A stretch of 64,000 nt of DNA from a bacterium (GCA_014360495.1 JACIXR010000009.1:62001-126000); one strand, 5' to 3'; counted from the first letter of the stretch, positions 35,103 through 43,997 are shown. Numbers and translations: made by a program. The notes: generated by a model not told the origin, from the sequence alone.

Positions 35103-36215
35103 TTAACTTCCTTCTTCAAAAGGAAGTTTCTGTTCGTTGGAGGATTTCGGCTTCCACTCTTTGCCTTTGTTCAATATATGTCTTACTTGCCAACCGTTTA
35201 TAGTCAAAGCCGAGGAAATGAACCTTCTATGGCAACGCCAGGGGAAAAGCTCGGCGCAGACTATCGCTACTCTCTTTATCAAAGCCCGACGAATCAATTT
35301 TCTCAACCCCTCTTTGAATTCCTTAGAGCTCATATAAGCTTCGTAGCCGGTTGAACGATAACCACCCAATTCCTCGCCCATCCAAATGTAGGAGAAACCG
35401 AGTTCCCTTAATCCCCTTTCAAAATTTTCTTTCTTGAACCATTCAAACTTGCTTGTGGGAAACCTCCGAACATCTATGATTTCCTCTATTCCATAAAAAT
35501 TTAATATACAAAGGAAATCTTTAAAGTCCCTATTTGATGTGCCAAGGGTGAATATTTCCTTTCGGCAGGCGTTAATGAAGCTCTTGAATATATTGAGAAA
35601 GACTTTGTTTTCCTCTATCAACCTCTCGGGATGAAATTGAACCCCCAATACGAATTCCTCCCCATTGCCCTCAACGGCTTCAATAAATCCATCTTCGCTC
35701 CAAGCGGTTGCCTCCAAGGTGGTGGCCAAATCCTTTATAGCTTGATGATGGCTTGAATTGACCTCTATTTGCTCATATCCTCCTAAAATCTCGTAAAGGA
35801 AGCTCCCCTCCTTAATCCTTATCAAATGACTCAATTCTTGATTGTTGCGGCTATGTCCTTTAATATCTTGATGAAGGCTTCCGCCAAGAGCGACATTTAA
35901 AACCTGAATCCCTCTGCATATCCCTAAAATCGGTTTACCATCTTCCCTGAATTTCTTTACTAATTTTATCTCCCACTCGTCCCTTTCCCTATCTATACTA
36001 TTGCTCCCTTCGTTTTCTTCGTTATAAAAGCTTGGGTCAACATCACCCCCACCAGCAAGCAAAAGTCCCCTGATTCCCTCAAGTTCCTCCGCGCTATCTG
36101 GAGGAAGCAATACCGTTTCCCCTCTTGCCTTTTCAATCGCCTTTATATAGCGCTCCTGTCCTTTCAGCTCCCCTTTGCCTTTTGCGATGCCTATCCTGAT
36201 TTTCTCCATAATCAT
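35103..36215 (-). CDS. Fusion of class I glutamine amidotransferase (C26, PuuD-like) and DUF488
   Basis: A 370-residue two-domain protein. Residues about 6-215 match C26 gamma-glutamyl hydrolase/GATase proteins: GLLLAGGGDVDPSFY, ILGICRGIQVLNVALGG with the Cys nucleophile (about 99), NSSHHQAI, and GVQFHPER with the catalytic His. Residues about 220-370 are a DUF488 domain: FTLGTSNRDFKDFLC, IIDVRRFPTSKFEWF, MGEELGGYRS and IVCAELFPWRCHRRFI with the conserved Cys/His residues. The ATG overlaps the queE stop (ATGA), tying it to 7-deazaguanine synthesis. DUF488 function is not established, and I do not know this fusion from characterised work. See findings. Confidence 0.8.
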   Translation of the reverse strand: MIMEKIRIGIAKGKGELKGQERYIKAIEKARGETVLLPPDSAEELEGIRGLLLAGGGDVDPSFYNEENEGSNSIDRERDEWEIKLVKKFREDGKPILGICRGIQVLNVALGGSLHQDIKGHSRNNQELSHLIRIKEGSFLYEILGGYEQIEVNSSHHQAIKDLATTLEATAWSEDGFIEAVEGNGEEFVLGVQFHPERLIEENKVFLNIFKSFINACRKEIFTLGTSNRDFKDFLCILNFYGIEEIIDVRRFPTSKFEWFKKENFERGLRELGFSYIWMGEELGGYRSTGYEAYMSSKEFKEGLRKLIRRALIKRVAIVCAELFPWRCHRRFISSALTINGWQVRHILNKGKEWKPKSSNEQKLPFEEGS

Positions 36216-36985
36216 CTCGTTCCCATTATCTTATGCATTTGGGGAAGCACCTTAACTACGGAGAAAATCCCTCTGGCTAGCTCCTGCATCTTGAGCAATT
36301 TCGGCTCGGGTGGAGGGAATATATCATCTATAGGGGAAACAGGTTGGAGGATTATTGGAAAATCCCCTTCTTCTCGCAAGCTTAATAAAGCTTCCTCAAG
36401 TTCTTTCAATTCCACTTGGGAAGTTATAACGAATTTTATCACCACTTCTTTCTGTTTACTTATTCGCAAGAACTCTTTATGTGCTTGGGAGTAATCCTTC
36501 CCCTCCATTGTTGACAGGAGTTTGTAATCCATGGAGATTATGTCAATCCATCTGATGATTTTCTCCAATTCACTTGGCAAAGTGCCGTTCGTCTCAAGGG
36601 AGATAGGGAGGTTGAGATATCTTGCTTGAGGGAGGAAGATGGCAAGGAAATCACCCCAAATTAGTGGTTCGCCTCCGGTGAGGAAAAGGGAATGATGAAT
36701 TCTCTTGTTTTCCAAAAGGGGAGCAATAAGGTTGAGGAGTTCCTTAGGGGACAGAGGATTTGGAAAAGGGTCAAATTCCCTTTCACCCGCTCGTCTCTCC
36801 ACGAGACAAGTGGGAGCATTTTCCAAGGCGAACTTGGTATCGCAGTAAGGACAGCGGAGGTTGCAACCACAGAAACGAATGAAAAGCTCCCTTTCCCCCA
36901 CATACAATCCTTCTCCCTGAATTCCCGAGAAAATCTCGTATAAAAAAGCCTTTGGGAGCTCAAACAAGGTTTCTAAGGCACCCAC
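36212..36985 (-). CDS. queE: 7-carboxy-7-deazaguanine synthase (radical SAM)
   Basis: A 257-residue radical SAM enzyme that converts 6-carboxytetrahydropterin to 7-carboxy-7-deazaguanine. The cluster motif is FCGCNLRCPYCDTKFA (CxxxCxxC), preceded by EIFSGIQGEGLYVGERELF, the QueE N-terminal signature. LTGGEPLIWGD and LETNGTLPSEL follow. An insert between the cluster and GGEP (about residues 55-95) is in the usual place. It starts at a GTG (36985) overlapping the DUF366 gene by 13 bases. It lies in the order queD, queC, DUF366, queE, fusion gene, all on the minus strand. Confidence 0.94.
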   Translation of the reverse strand: MGALETLFELPKAFLYEIFSGIQGEGLYVGERELFIRFCGCNLRCPYCDTKFALENAPTCLVERRAGEREFDPFPNPLSPKELLNLIAPLLENKRIHHSLFLTGGEPLIWGDFLAIFLPQARYLNLPISLETNGTLPSELEKIIRWIDIISMDYKLLSTMEGKDYSQAHKEFLRISKQKEVVIKFVITSQVELKELEEALLSLREEGDFPIILQPVSPIDDIFPPPEPKLLKMQELARGIFSVVKVLPQMHKIMGTR

Positions 36986-37527
36986 CTAACCTTGCACATA
37001 GCAAGTTTTATGTCCTCAAACTCATCTTTATATCTCTTCATAACCTCTTCCCCAAAGCCAATTGGTTCTATTCCCAGTTCCTTAAGACCTATAGCTGGCA
37101 CGGGCGCCCCCTCAGGGTCTATGTTTATTCCGAGATGGATTTTCCCCGATATAGGGGTTTTAGTCGCAATTGAGACGGATAATTTCCTGTTATCAACGAA
37201 TAAATCATCGCCTTTCCTTTCTGTTTTGCAGCCAAGATTTTGCAGAGTCTCCTGAGCACATATCACCAGAATCCTTTGAAGAAAAATTATTTCTCTAATA
37301 TCAACTCCGAAATGCTCGCATATGAAGTGGAGCATTTCCTTAGCCTTTATTATCTCCCCTTTCGTGAAATCCTCCAAGTCCACCATTTCCTCCCTTTTGA
37401 CATCACAGGGACCTAAGAAAAAAACGATGCTATCGCCGATTATATTGAAATTCCTGTAAGCCCAGTGGGAATGGATTTGGCTCCCATCGTAGAGGATTTT
37501 ATCTTTTACGAAAAGGGTTTTGAGCAT
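36973..37527 (-). CDS. DUF366 family protein in queuosine operon
   Basis: A 184-residue cytoplasmic protein that matches my memory of the DUF366 family, mainly archaeal and thermophile. Recognisable parts are LFVKDKILYDGSQIHSHWAY near the N-terminus, VFFLGPCDVKREEMVDLED, and GINIDPEGAPVPAIGLKEL near residue 135. A conserved Cys (GPCDV), His residues (IHSHWAY) and acidic residues could form a metal or catalytic site. The gene overlaps queC by 22 bases and queE by 13, so it is made with the preQ0 enzymes. Its function is unknown; a step or accessory role in 7-deazaguanine metabolism is inferred from context. Confidence 0.7.
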   Translation of the reverse strand: MLKTLFVKDKILYDGSQIHSHWAYRNFNIIGDSIVFFLGPCDVKREEMVDLEDFTKGEIIKAKEMLHFICEHFGVDIREIIFLQRILVICAQETLQNLGCKTERKGDDLFVDNRKLSVSIATKTPISGKIHLGINIDPEGAPVPAIGLKELGIEPIGFGEEVMKRYKDEFEDIKLAMCKVRWVP

Positions 37528-38201
37528 TCTCTTTTATCCCTCCAGAGCTCATAAATTCCCGCTAATTTCAAAGCATTTATGAATCTGAGACAAGATTCGC
37601 ATTTTCCACATATTTCTTCTCCTCCCAAATAACAAGGCCAGCAATATTCCAAGGGAGCGTTTATCTCCCATCCCAATTTAGCTATCTCCCATTTCTCCAA
37701 ATTTTGGGTAAAGGAAAGAAGCTTTATCTCTTTGAGTGAAGCATAGGGGAGGAGGGAATTGAATTTCGCGACGAACTCCGGGGAATTATCGGGAAATGTC
37801 TGGGCTTCCTCTTTGTTGAACCCGCAAACGACAGCATCAGCCTGCATCTCCTCAGCGAAGGCGATAGCGATTGAGATAAAAACGAGATTTCTCGCCGGGA
37901 CCCATACCTTTTCCATGGTCTCACTTCCAGCTTCTTTCACATCTTTTAAAAGGGGAATTTCTCCCTTTATAATCCCGCTTTTACTCAACTCCTTGAAAAA
38001 GTGAAGCTCAATGAGCTTGTGAGGCACTCCCATTCTCTCGCAGATTAGGGCGCTGCTTTTAATCTCCTTATGACTCGCTATCTGACCATAGTCATAGGTC
38101 AAAGCGAGTATGACATCTCCTTTCTGAGAAGCGAGTTTCAAGTTTACAGTTGAGTCCAAGCCACCAGAAAGAAGAACTATGTATCTTCCCTCATTCCTCA
38201 T
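37506..38201 (-). CDS. queC: 7-cyano-7-deazaguanine synthase
   Basis: A 231-residue ATP-dependent enzyme that converts 7-carboxy-7-deazaguanine to preQ0. The PP-loop is VLLSGGLDSTVNLKLA; ALTYDYGQIASHKE, VPARNLVFISIA and VCGFNKEEAQTFPDN are QueC motifs. The C-terminal zinc site is CWPCYLGGEEICGKCESC. It overlaps queD by 11 bases at its start and DUF366 by 22 at its end. No fused amidotransferase domain is present, unlike archaeal Gat-QueC, but a separate class I amidotransferase fusion is in the same operon. Confidence 0.95.
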   Translation of the reverse strand: MRNEGRYIVLLSGGLDSTVNLKLASQKGDVILALTYDYGQIASHKEIKSSALICERMGVPHKLIELHFFKELSKSGIIKGEIPLLKDVKEAGSETMEKVWVPARNLVFISIAIAFAEEMQADAVVCGFNKEEAQTFPDNSPEFVAKFNSLLPYASLKEIKLLSFTQNLEKWEIAKLGWEINAPLEYCWPCYLGGEEICGKCESCLRFINALKLAGIYELWRDKRECSKPFS

Positions 38202-38556
38202 AATAGGCGGCGCTATTTTGATTTTCCCAGACGGTCACTCTTTTCAAATGGAGGTGTGGGGGGAGATTTTCCTTTATTTTCCCAAATATGAAGCGGGCGA
38301 TGTTCTCAGCGGTGGGATTAAGTGAGCCTAGCGGGGAATCCTTGTTGAGGAGGGAGTGGTCTAACTCCTCAAGGATTCCCCGCAGGAGTTCCTTCCCTTC
38401 CTTGAAATCCCAGAGAATCCCTATATTATCCAAATTTTCCCCCTCTATTTGAACTTCCACCAAATAATTATGTCCGTGAATTTGCTCACACTTTCCCTTA
38501 TAACCCCTTAAGTAATGGGCAGCGCTGAATGTATCCCTTATTATGATGCCATACAT
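38191..38556 (-). CDS. queD: 6-carboxy-5,6,7,8-tetrahydropterin synthase
   Basis: A 121-residue QueD/PTPS-fold enzyme that makes 6-carboxytetrahydropterin from dihydroneopterin triphosphate. Zinc ligands are His in FSAAHYLRG and the pair in IHGHNYLVEV; the catalytic Cys is in GKCEQIHGHNY, spaced as in QueD (CxxxHGH). LDHSLLN and PTAENIARFIF are further family motifs, and the C-terminal WENQNSAAYY carries the substrate Glu. The ATG directly follows the ilvC stop codon. GTP cyclohydrolase, which would feed it, is not in the window. Confidence 0.95.
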   Translation of the reverse strand: MYGIIIRDTFSAAHYLRGYKGKCEQIHGHNYLVEVQIEGENLDNIGILWDFKEGKELLRGILEELDHSLLNKDSPLGSLNPTAENIARFIFGKIKENLPPHLHLKRVTVWENQNSAAYYEE

Positions 38557-39552
38557 TTATTCCTTTTTCAGCCAGGGCATCAGCTTTCGCATTTCCCTGC
38601 CGACTTCCTCCAAGGGATGTTGAGCTTCAATCCTCCTCAGAGCATTGAACATAGGCATTCCTGCTTGCCCTTCCAGAATCCATTCCTTGGCGAACTCCCC
38701 AGTTTGGATTTCCTTCAAAATCTGTTTCATTTCCTCTCTCACAAGCTCATCAATGATGCGAGGACCCCTTGTCATATCTCCATACTCCGCTGTATCGCTG
38801 ATGCTCTTGCGCATATAGGCGATTCCGCCCTCGTATATCAAATCGACTATGAGCTTGAGCTCGTGGAGACACTCAAAGTAAGCCACCTCTGGTTGATAGC
38901 CAGCCTCAACAAGAGTTTCCCAACCGGCTTTGATGAGGGCGGTGACACCTCCACAGAGGACGACCTGCTCGCCGAAAAGGTCTGTTTCCGTCTCCTCCTT
39001 AAATGTCGTCTTAATGACTCCAACCCTTGTTGCGCCTATGCCCTTCGCATAAGCAAGAGCGATATCCCAGGCAGAGCCAGTGGCATCCTGTTCAACTGCA
39101 ACTAAGCTGGGGACTCCTTTCCCTTCCTCAAACATCCTTCTCACAAGACGCCCCGGTCCCTTGGGCGCTACCATAAAGACATCAATCGTTGAGGGAGGCT
39201 TTATTTGGTTGTAATGGATGTTGAAGCCGTGAGCGAAGCCCAGAGCGGAGCCATCTTTGATGAAGGGAGCGATTTCCTCCTTCCAGATGCGTGGCTGGAG
39301 GGTATCGGGGGTGAGAAGCATAACCACATCAGCCTTCTTCACCATTTCCTTCGCTTCTCCTACCTCAAATCCCGCCTCCTTTGCTCTTTGCCAAGCGGGA
39401 GAATTTGGCAGCTCGGCAACGATGACCTTCAACCCCGAATCACGGAGATTGAGGGCATGTGCTTCTCCCTGATTGCCATAACCAACGATGGCAATCGTCT
39501 TACCCTTCAATACTTCCAAGTTCGCATCCTCTTCTCTAAAAATTTCTGCCAT
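38557..39552 (-). CDS. ilvC: Ketol-acid reductoisomerase (class I)
   Basis: A 331-residue NAD(P)H-dependent enzyme of valine, isoleucine and leucine synthesis. The Rossmann motif is [21 protein letters not shown], followed by [21 protein letters not shown] and [11 protein letters not shown]. The C-terminal knot domain carries the magnesium ligands ([32 protein letters not shown]). The AAAAGGAGGT ribosome site precedes the ATG. The queuosine genes start right at its stop codon, so they probably share its transcript. No other branched-chain gene is nearby. Confidence 0.95.
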   Translation of the reverse strand: MAEIFREEDANLEVLKGKTIAIVGYGNQGEAHALNLRDSGLKVIVAELPNSPAWQRAKEAGFEVGEAKEMVKKADVVMLLTPDTLQPRIWKEEIAPFIKDGSALGFAHGFNIHYNQIKPPSTIDVFMVAPKGPGRLVRRMFEEGKGVPSLVAVEQDATGSAWDIALAYAKGIGATRVGVIKTTFKEETETDLFGEQVVLCGGVTALIKAGWETLVEAGYQPEVAYFECLHELKLIVDLIYEGGIAYMRKSISDTAEYGDMTRGPRIIDELVREEMKQILKEIQTGEFAKEWILEGQAGMPMFNALRRIEAQHPLEEVGREMRKLMPWLKKE

Positions 39553-39555
39553 AAA

Positions 39556-39882
39556 TCATACCTCCTTTTTATGTGGTTTTAATATATATGTCAATAAATA
39601 GCCGAGCAGAAAACCTATAGCGATGAACAAGAAGACATTGAACAGAAACGCTTTCACGCTGTCAAACCCGAGTTTGTCCAATATCAGGCTATACATTCGC
39701 CAAAGTAGGAGGTTGAAGGGACCGATAAGACCGAAGCCAATTCCCCAGCAGAGAGGAGTTAACCTCTTTTTGAGGGCAGAGAAAACAGCGCCGAGTAAGA
39801 GCCCTAAGAAGGGCAGAAGAATTGCGATATATTTAAAGACTGCTTCCACTACTTCCTCGCTTATAAGTTCCTTCTCAGGCAT
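39556..39882 (-). CDS. Small three-TM membrane protein of unknown function
   Basis: A 108-residue protein with three hydrophobic helices (about 16-38, 45-62 and 78-102) and short charged ends. I recognise no family. Its start at 39882 is supported by a TATAAT seven bases upstream, which predicts a leaderless mRNA. The stop lies 3 bases before the ilvC start, so it is the first gene of the ilvC-queuosine transcript. Coding potential rests on the promoter, the helical pattern and its tight coupling to ilvC. A role in envelope or transport is possible but not shown. Confidence 0.65.
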   Translation of the reverse strand: MPEKELISEEVVEAVFKYIAILLPFLGLLLGAVFSALKKRLTPLCWGIGFGLIGPFNLLLWRMYSLILDKLGFDSVKAFLFNVFLFIAIGFLLGYLLTYILKPHKKEV

Positions 39883-39889
39883 ATATTAG

Positions 39890-39918
39890 ATTATACCCCC
39901 TATTAGTGCTTTTGGAAA
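39890..39918 (-). promoter_or_regulatory. Promoter of the membrane protein-ilvC-queuosine transcript, probably leaderless
   Basis: On the minus strand TTTCCA (39918-39913), 17 bases, perfect TATAAT (39895-39890), then 7 bases to the ATG at 39882. A second TATAAT lies farther upstream (minus strand, about 39924-39919). Confidence 0.6.
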
Positions 39919-39943
39919 GATTATACACAATTCTGTTTAATTA

Positions 39944-40035
39944 GAGATTGCCACTGGCTCCCTACGGGAGCCCTCGCAATGGCAGGAGAGGAGATTGCAC
40001 CACCCTCCTTTTGCGGGCGCCAATGAAATCGCAAG
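39944..40035. repeat. Two palindromic repeats in the gap between the membrane protein and DUF4091 genes
   Basis: GAGATTGCCACTGGCTCCC with GGGAGCCCTCGCAATGGC (39944-39984) is a near-complete copy of the family, with an 8-bp GGCTCCC/GGGAGCC-type stem. A second GAGATTGC at 39991-39998 pairs loosely with GAAATCGC near 40026. No gene is seen in 39896-40051. Confidence 0.75.
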
Positions 40036-40051
40036 AGGGGGAAATCTTTTT

Positions 40052-43000
40052 CTATTTCTTTCCCGCTAATTGTTCTATAGCCTTGGCTATCGTCTCTCTT
40101 ATCTCGTAAACTTTTTCAGGGTTCGGTAGAAGCTTGGTTGATAATCTACCGCCAGCATTCGGTATACTAACCAGCTTGCTCGCCATCTCCAGTGCCTTTT
40201 TACCTACTTCTCCGTTCTTTGCTTTCTCAGAGAGTTCCCTCAAGATATAAAGGTACTCATAATCCTCCATTCCCTCTCCCGCCTGCTCCATCCTTATAGA
40301 ACTGACGAATCCATTGAAACCTATAAGCTTCCCTGGATAGGCGAGATAGCCATCTCCATTTGGATAGCGGATGTAATAGAAATTGGAAGGGTTATCGCTT
40401 TGAGGGATATAAGCGTGCCAGCCGAACTCATATGGATTGTAAGTTATCCATTGTAGCTCCCAAAACTCATATGCCTCAACCCCGTAATGGAAGCAGAGAT
40501 GGGGAAGAAGCCTCTCTATCGCACAGTAGGGTGTATCTATGCACATATGTCCGTCAGTTGTGAACCACAACCTTGCCTTTTTTCTCATTATCTCCTTCAT
40601 TCGTTCTGGTGGTACATCGCCAGATGGTCCGATTCCCCAAACATTTATATACCCATCCCATTGGGGTTGATGATGCCAAGTGCTTGCATATATCGGTATT
40701 GAGGGGTCAACCTCATGAATCATATCGCAAAGCGCCTTCATCTGAGGGATAATCTCGGGAAGCCAATCATGAGGCTCATCGGAGATATAGAGAACGAATT
40801 TCTTATCCCAGCCTTTCTCCTTCAAATGTTCCCAAAAGACTCTCAAACAAGCTTGGAAAACTTTCTTGTATTCTTCCCTCAGTTTGCTCCTGTCAGCTTC
40901 CTTATAGGGATAGTCTCCTGGATAGGGCTTTTCACCCCATCTCTCAGAGGGAGGGAAACCCCAGCCGAAAAGATAGAAATACCAGGGCGTATAGGCAAAG
41001 GGTAGCTTCAGTTCGTTGAAGTAGTATTCAGCCGATTTATCAAATTCTTTGAAATCGGCAATCACATTGCCGTTTTCATATCTTAAAATGGGTTCGGGAT
41101 AGATAAATCCCGGGCAGAGACGCCTCTCCGCCATAAAAGCCCAGAACAAAGGCATTGTTTCCTCTCTTGTCTTTCCTGGCAAGACGTATTTCTCACCTAC
41201 CCAGCATGGATAAATCGCGCCGCAATGGATTTCATCGGGAAGGGTGAAATTCCAGATATGGACGGTAAAGGGAATCTCCTTAAGCACTTTCCCGCCCGCA
41301 AGAAGCTTTATCTTTCCCTGATAATCGCCTGGAGATATGTTCTTTGGGGATTTGAAGGTTATCCAAACAGGCTGGGTCTCGTTTGCTTTCAGCTCAAATT
41401 CCTCAATTGGCAACAATGGGTCAGGCCACCATCCAGGCCAGCCGTCTGCTTGAGGTGTGTAAGTGGGGAATTTTCGGTGCCAGGGAGGAGTTGTGCTTGA
41501 GTAATAACCGCTGGGATGGTCTATCGGGACATAGCCCACCACATTGATGGTGAATTGCCCCAGCTTCTCTCCCTTTTTATTCGTTGGCGGAGTGACTACC
41601 ACCTTCACTTTCCCAATAGCCTTCGGACTTCTAATGGCTATTTGAAGAGGTTCCCTCTCGTTTCTCGCCATTGATATCTTAAAAGGCATAATTTTTCTCG
41701 GAGGGACATCCTCTTTGAAAACCTTAACGACTGCAGGAACCTGCCAGATTGTCAGTTCCTTTATATCCGTTTTCCCTTCCAAATTGCCCATTTTAGCCTG
41801 CTCAACCTCAATGAGTAGAACACCGTCGTGCCACAGGGTGCCAGTAGCGAACATCGTGAGGTGGAGTTGGAAGAAGGCACAATCATCGGGCATCTTGAAG
41901 ATGCCGAACATATTCGTCCAATCTCTCGTTCCCGAGATTGGCTCGCCAGCGCTCGCAAACTTGACGCTTTTGCAGAGCTCACCTTTAGCGTTATGATAAT
42001 GAGCGTGTATAACCACTTCACCATCCCTTATATCTTCGCACTTCAACCAGGCGGAATAGAGATAGGTTTTTACCGGCTCAACAGGGACGCTCTGCCTCCA
42101 GCCAGTCCAAGCTTTCTGAACGCCGTGAGGTATATAAATCTTACCACAACGATTTCCGAATAAACCGGGAGAATCAATGCCAATCTTTGTCCCTGGAGGT
42201 TGTGTTCCCTCCGCTCCTCCCTCCCAAAAAGAAGGCAGTTCATCCCCCTCTTCAAAGCTGGGATTTTTAACCAGATTTGCCTCGCTCATCAAAACCTGAG
42301 AATAGCTCAGCTCCTTTCCCCTTTTTATTCTCTTATCAGAGGAGAAATAGAGATAGAAGATTTTGAGGGAACGAGGAGGAAGGTTGGCAGGGAAGAGAAG
42401 CCCACTTTTCAAACGGACGAAGGGGATTTCCCTATCACCATCTATGAGGCGAAACGATTCCTCGTTTAGATTTCCCCTCAGGCGAGAGGAAAGAAAGGCA
42501 AAATTGAGGAAAACATATCTCTTTTCCTCTTTTTGTGAGAAATTGAAAACCTTTAAGGGAACACGATAATCCCAGCTTATGTCATCCTTCGGATTATCAT
42601 CAAACCATTCCCCTTTGGGGATAATTTCCCTTAAATAAAGTCTCTCCGGCTTGGAGACGAAAACGACCCGAACCGTTGGCGTATCCAAACATTCAAGGCT
42701 GATATCGTCAAACCAAGCTGTGCCAGTTCCATAGAGGACGGTTCCAAACTCTCCCATATTCGCTTCTTTAGGGGCGGTGAACTCAAAGACTATCTCCTTC
42801 CAATCGTAGGTTCCTTCACCAGCGTTTATGACTTGATTGAGAATCATCGGATTCTGCTGATTCCCAATATGGACATACCAACCCGCTTGCCCCTTCACAT
42901 CCTTCGCCTTTACCCAAGCGCGAAGCCTATATCTCGCCCCTCCGTAAATATGGATGCTTCCTTGCCTATAGGCTATCCAAGTCGGCTGCGCTCCCTCAGA

Positions 43001-43564
43001 GACAACCGTTTTCAGACATTTCCTCCCGGAATGGGGATTCTCCGATACCCAAAGTAGGCGATGGGAATCATCTTGAGGGTCGGCTTTCCAGCCAGCCGGT
43101 TCATTGTCCTCTCCTTCCTCTGCTCCACCATTGCGGATGTTGGAAGCGGAGGAAAGGTAATCGGGAACTCTCCAAGCTGAGGGATTATCAAAGTAGATGT
43201 AATAGCTGACGGTTGAACGGGGAGGGCATTCCACAGGAATGACGAGCTTGCTTCCCTGTGGGATGGTGCCTTTTCTCAGCTCCTCGCCTTTGGGGGAAAT
43301 CACATTGAAAAGCATCTCCGTTCCCTTCTCGTCAACAACCCTTATCTCGTCAATCTTTCTATCAATGAGATTTGCCTCCCCTTCCTCCTTTCCAACTTTT
43401 ATTTCCACGGGAACACCCATATGCGCCTCCTCACCCTCATTTCTGACTTCCACTTTCACCCTCTGACGCCAATAATCCCCATTTGAGAGATAGAGATTGT
43501 TATGCCAGTTTGTATTAGCGAAGCAAAGAAGGGATAAAAGGGTTAGGAGGGGAAGCTTAATCAT
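40052..43564 (-). CDS. Secreted multidomain DUF4091 glycoside-hydrolase-like protein
   Basis: A 1170-residue exported protein. After a signal peptide (residues 1-17), two similar modules open with NGDYWRQRVKVEV and ISWDYRVPLKVFNF, each containing a DUF2341-like wall (RVVDEKGTEMLF; RLIDGDREIPFV). Each is followed by a jelly-roll domain (GWYVHIGNQQ; VIHAHYHNAK), giving a tandem architecture over about 600 residues. The C-terminal half has WWPDPLLPIEEFELKA, LYISDEPHDWLPEI with the probable catalytic DE pair, and GMEDYEYLYILRELSE, the DUF4091 signature. It shares its C-terminal plan with the 6374-9250 protein. Start at ATG 43564, 8 bases after AAGGAG, is preferred to a GTG at 43573. Confidence 0.8.
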   Translation of the reverse strand: MIKLPLLTLLSLLCFANTNWHNNLYLSNGDYWRQRVKVEVRNEGEEAHMGVPVEIKVGKEEGEANLIDRKIDEIRVVDEKGTEMLFNVISPKGEELRKGTIPQGSKLVIPVECPPRSTVSYYIYFDNPSAWRVPDYLSSASNIRNGGAEEGEDNEPAGWKADPQDDSHRLLWVSENPHSGRKCLKTVVSEGAQPTWIAYRQGSIHIYGGARYRLRAWVKAKDVKGQAGWYVHIGNQQNPMILNQVINAGEGTYDWKEIVFEFTAPKEANMGEFGTVLYGTGTAWFDDISLECLDTPTVRVVFVSKPERLYLREIIPKGEWFDDNPKDDISWDYRVPLKVFNFSQKEEKRYVFLNFAFLSSRLRGNLNEESFRLIDGDREIPFVRLKSGLLFPANLPPRSLKIFYLYFSSDKRIKRGKELSYSQVLMSEANLVKNPSFEEGDELPSFWEGGAEGTQPPGTKIGIDSPGLFGNRCGKIYIPHGVQKAWTGWRQSVPVEPVKTYLYSAWLKCEDIRDGEVVIHAHYHNAKGELCKSVKFASAGEPISGTRDWTNMFGIFKMPDDCAFFQLHLTMFATGTLWHDGVLLIEVEQAKMGNLEGKTDIKELTIWQVPAVVKVFKEDVPPRKIMPFKISMARNEREPLQIAIRSPKAIGKVKVVVTPPTNKKGEKLGQFTINVVGYVPIDHPSGYYSSTTPPWHRKFPTYTPQADGWPGWWPDPLLPIEEFELKANETQPVWITFKSPKNISPGDYQGKIKLLAGGKVLKEIPFTVHIWNFTLPDEIHCGAIYPCWVGEKYVLPGKTREETMPLFWAFMAERRLCPGFIYPEPILRYENGNVIADFKEFDKSAEYYFNELKLPFAYTPWYFYLFGWGFPPSERWGEKPYPGDYPYKEADRSKLREEYKKVFQACLRVFWEHLKEKGWDKKFVLYISDEPHDWLPEIIPQMKALCDMIHEVDPSIPIYASTWHHQPQWDGYINVWGIGPSGDVPPERMKEIMRKKARLWFTTDGHMCIDTPYCAIERLLPHLCFHYGVEAYEFWELQWITYNPYEFGWHAYIPQSDNPSNFYYIRYPNGDGYLAYPGKLIGFNGFVSSIRMEQAGEGMEDYEYLYILRELSEKAKNGEVGKKALEMASKLVSIPNAGGRLSTKLLPNPEKVYEIRETIAKAIEQLAGKK

Positions 43565-43997
43565 ACCCTTCACTCCTTCCGCTCATATATTGCTCATAGG
43601 CTTTCTGGGCTTCAGGGTTAGAGGGAAGGGAATCCTTGTAACTTCGCACTTCCGCGATTATCTCCGAGGGGACCTTGGGGCTCCCCTCCATCACAATGAT
43701 GACGGGTTCAACTATCACATTCCAATCGCTTGGCTTCATAACACGTGCTATTCTTTCCTCGGGAGAGAGCTCATCAATTGGCCAATAATGGTTGTCAATG
43801 AAATGGATTCTCACCACTCCAACTGGTTCTTCCTTGAGAACGAGTCCGAATTCATATACCTCAGAGAAATCTTTGAGGGTGGCATGGGAGATGAGGACGA
43901 TTTGGAAACCCAAAGATTGGAGGAAGTTAAGCAGGTTATCCATATCAAAAGCTTCCAAAATAATCTGCTCAAACTCCTCATTTTTCTCGTTATTCAA
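43557..43997 (-). CDS. Unknown small protein upstream of the DUF4091 gene
   Basis: A 146-residue soluble protein with no family I recognise. It opens with acidic helices (EEFEQIILEAFDMDNLLNFL), then has a beta-rich middle (FQIVLISHATL, YEFGLVLKEEPVGVVRIHFI) and a charged helical end. It starts at a TTG (43997) behind GAGGTGAG and overlaps the start of the DUF4091 gene by 8 bases, indicating coupled translation. It has no signal peptide, so it stays in the cytoplasm, unlike its neighbour. A regulatory or accessory role is possible. Confidence 0.6.
   Translation of the reverse strand: MNNEKNEEFEQIILEAFDMDNLLNFLQSLGFQIVLISHATLKDFSEVYEFGLVLKEEPVGVVRIHFIDNHYWPIDELSPEERIARVMKPSDWNVIVEPVIIVMEGSPKVPSEIIAEVRSYKDSLPSNPEAQKAYEQYMSGRSEGYD

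Noticed and set aside
35104-35128. Hairpin AACTTCC...GGAAGTT at the convergent ends of the DJ-1 and GATase-DUF488 genes as a terminator
   Set aside because: Stem of only 7 bp, inside coding sequence and not followed by a T-run.
39883-39950. preQ1 riboswitch before the ilvC-queuosine transcript
   Set aside because: The -10 box ends 7 bases before the first start codon, leaving no leader for an aptamer; none seen between ilvC and queD either.
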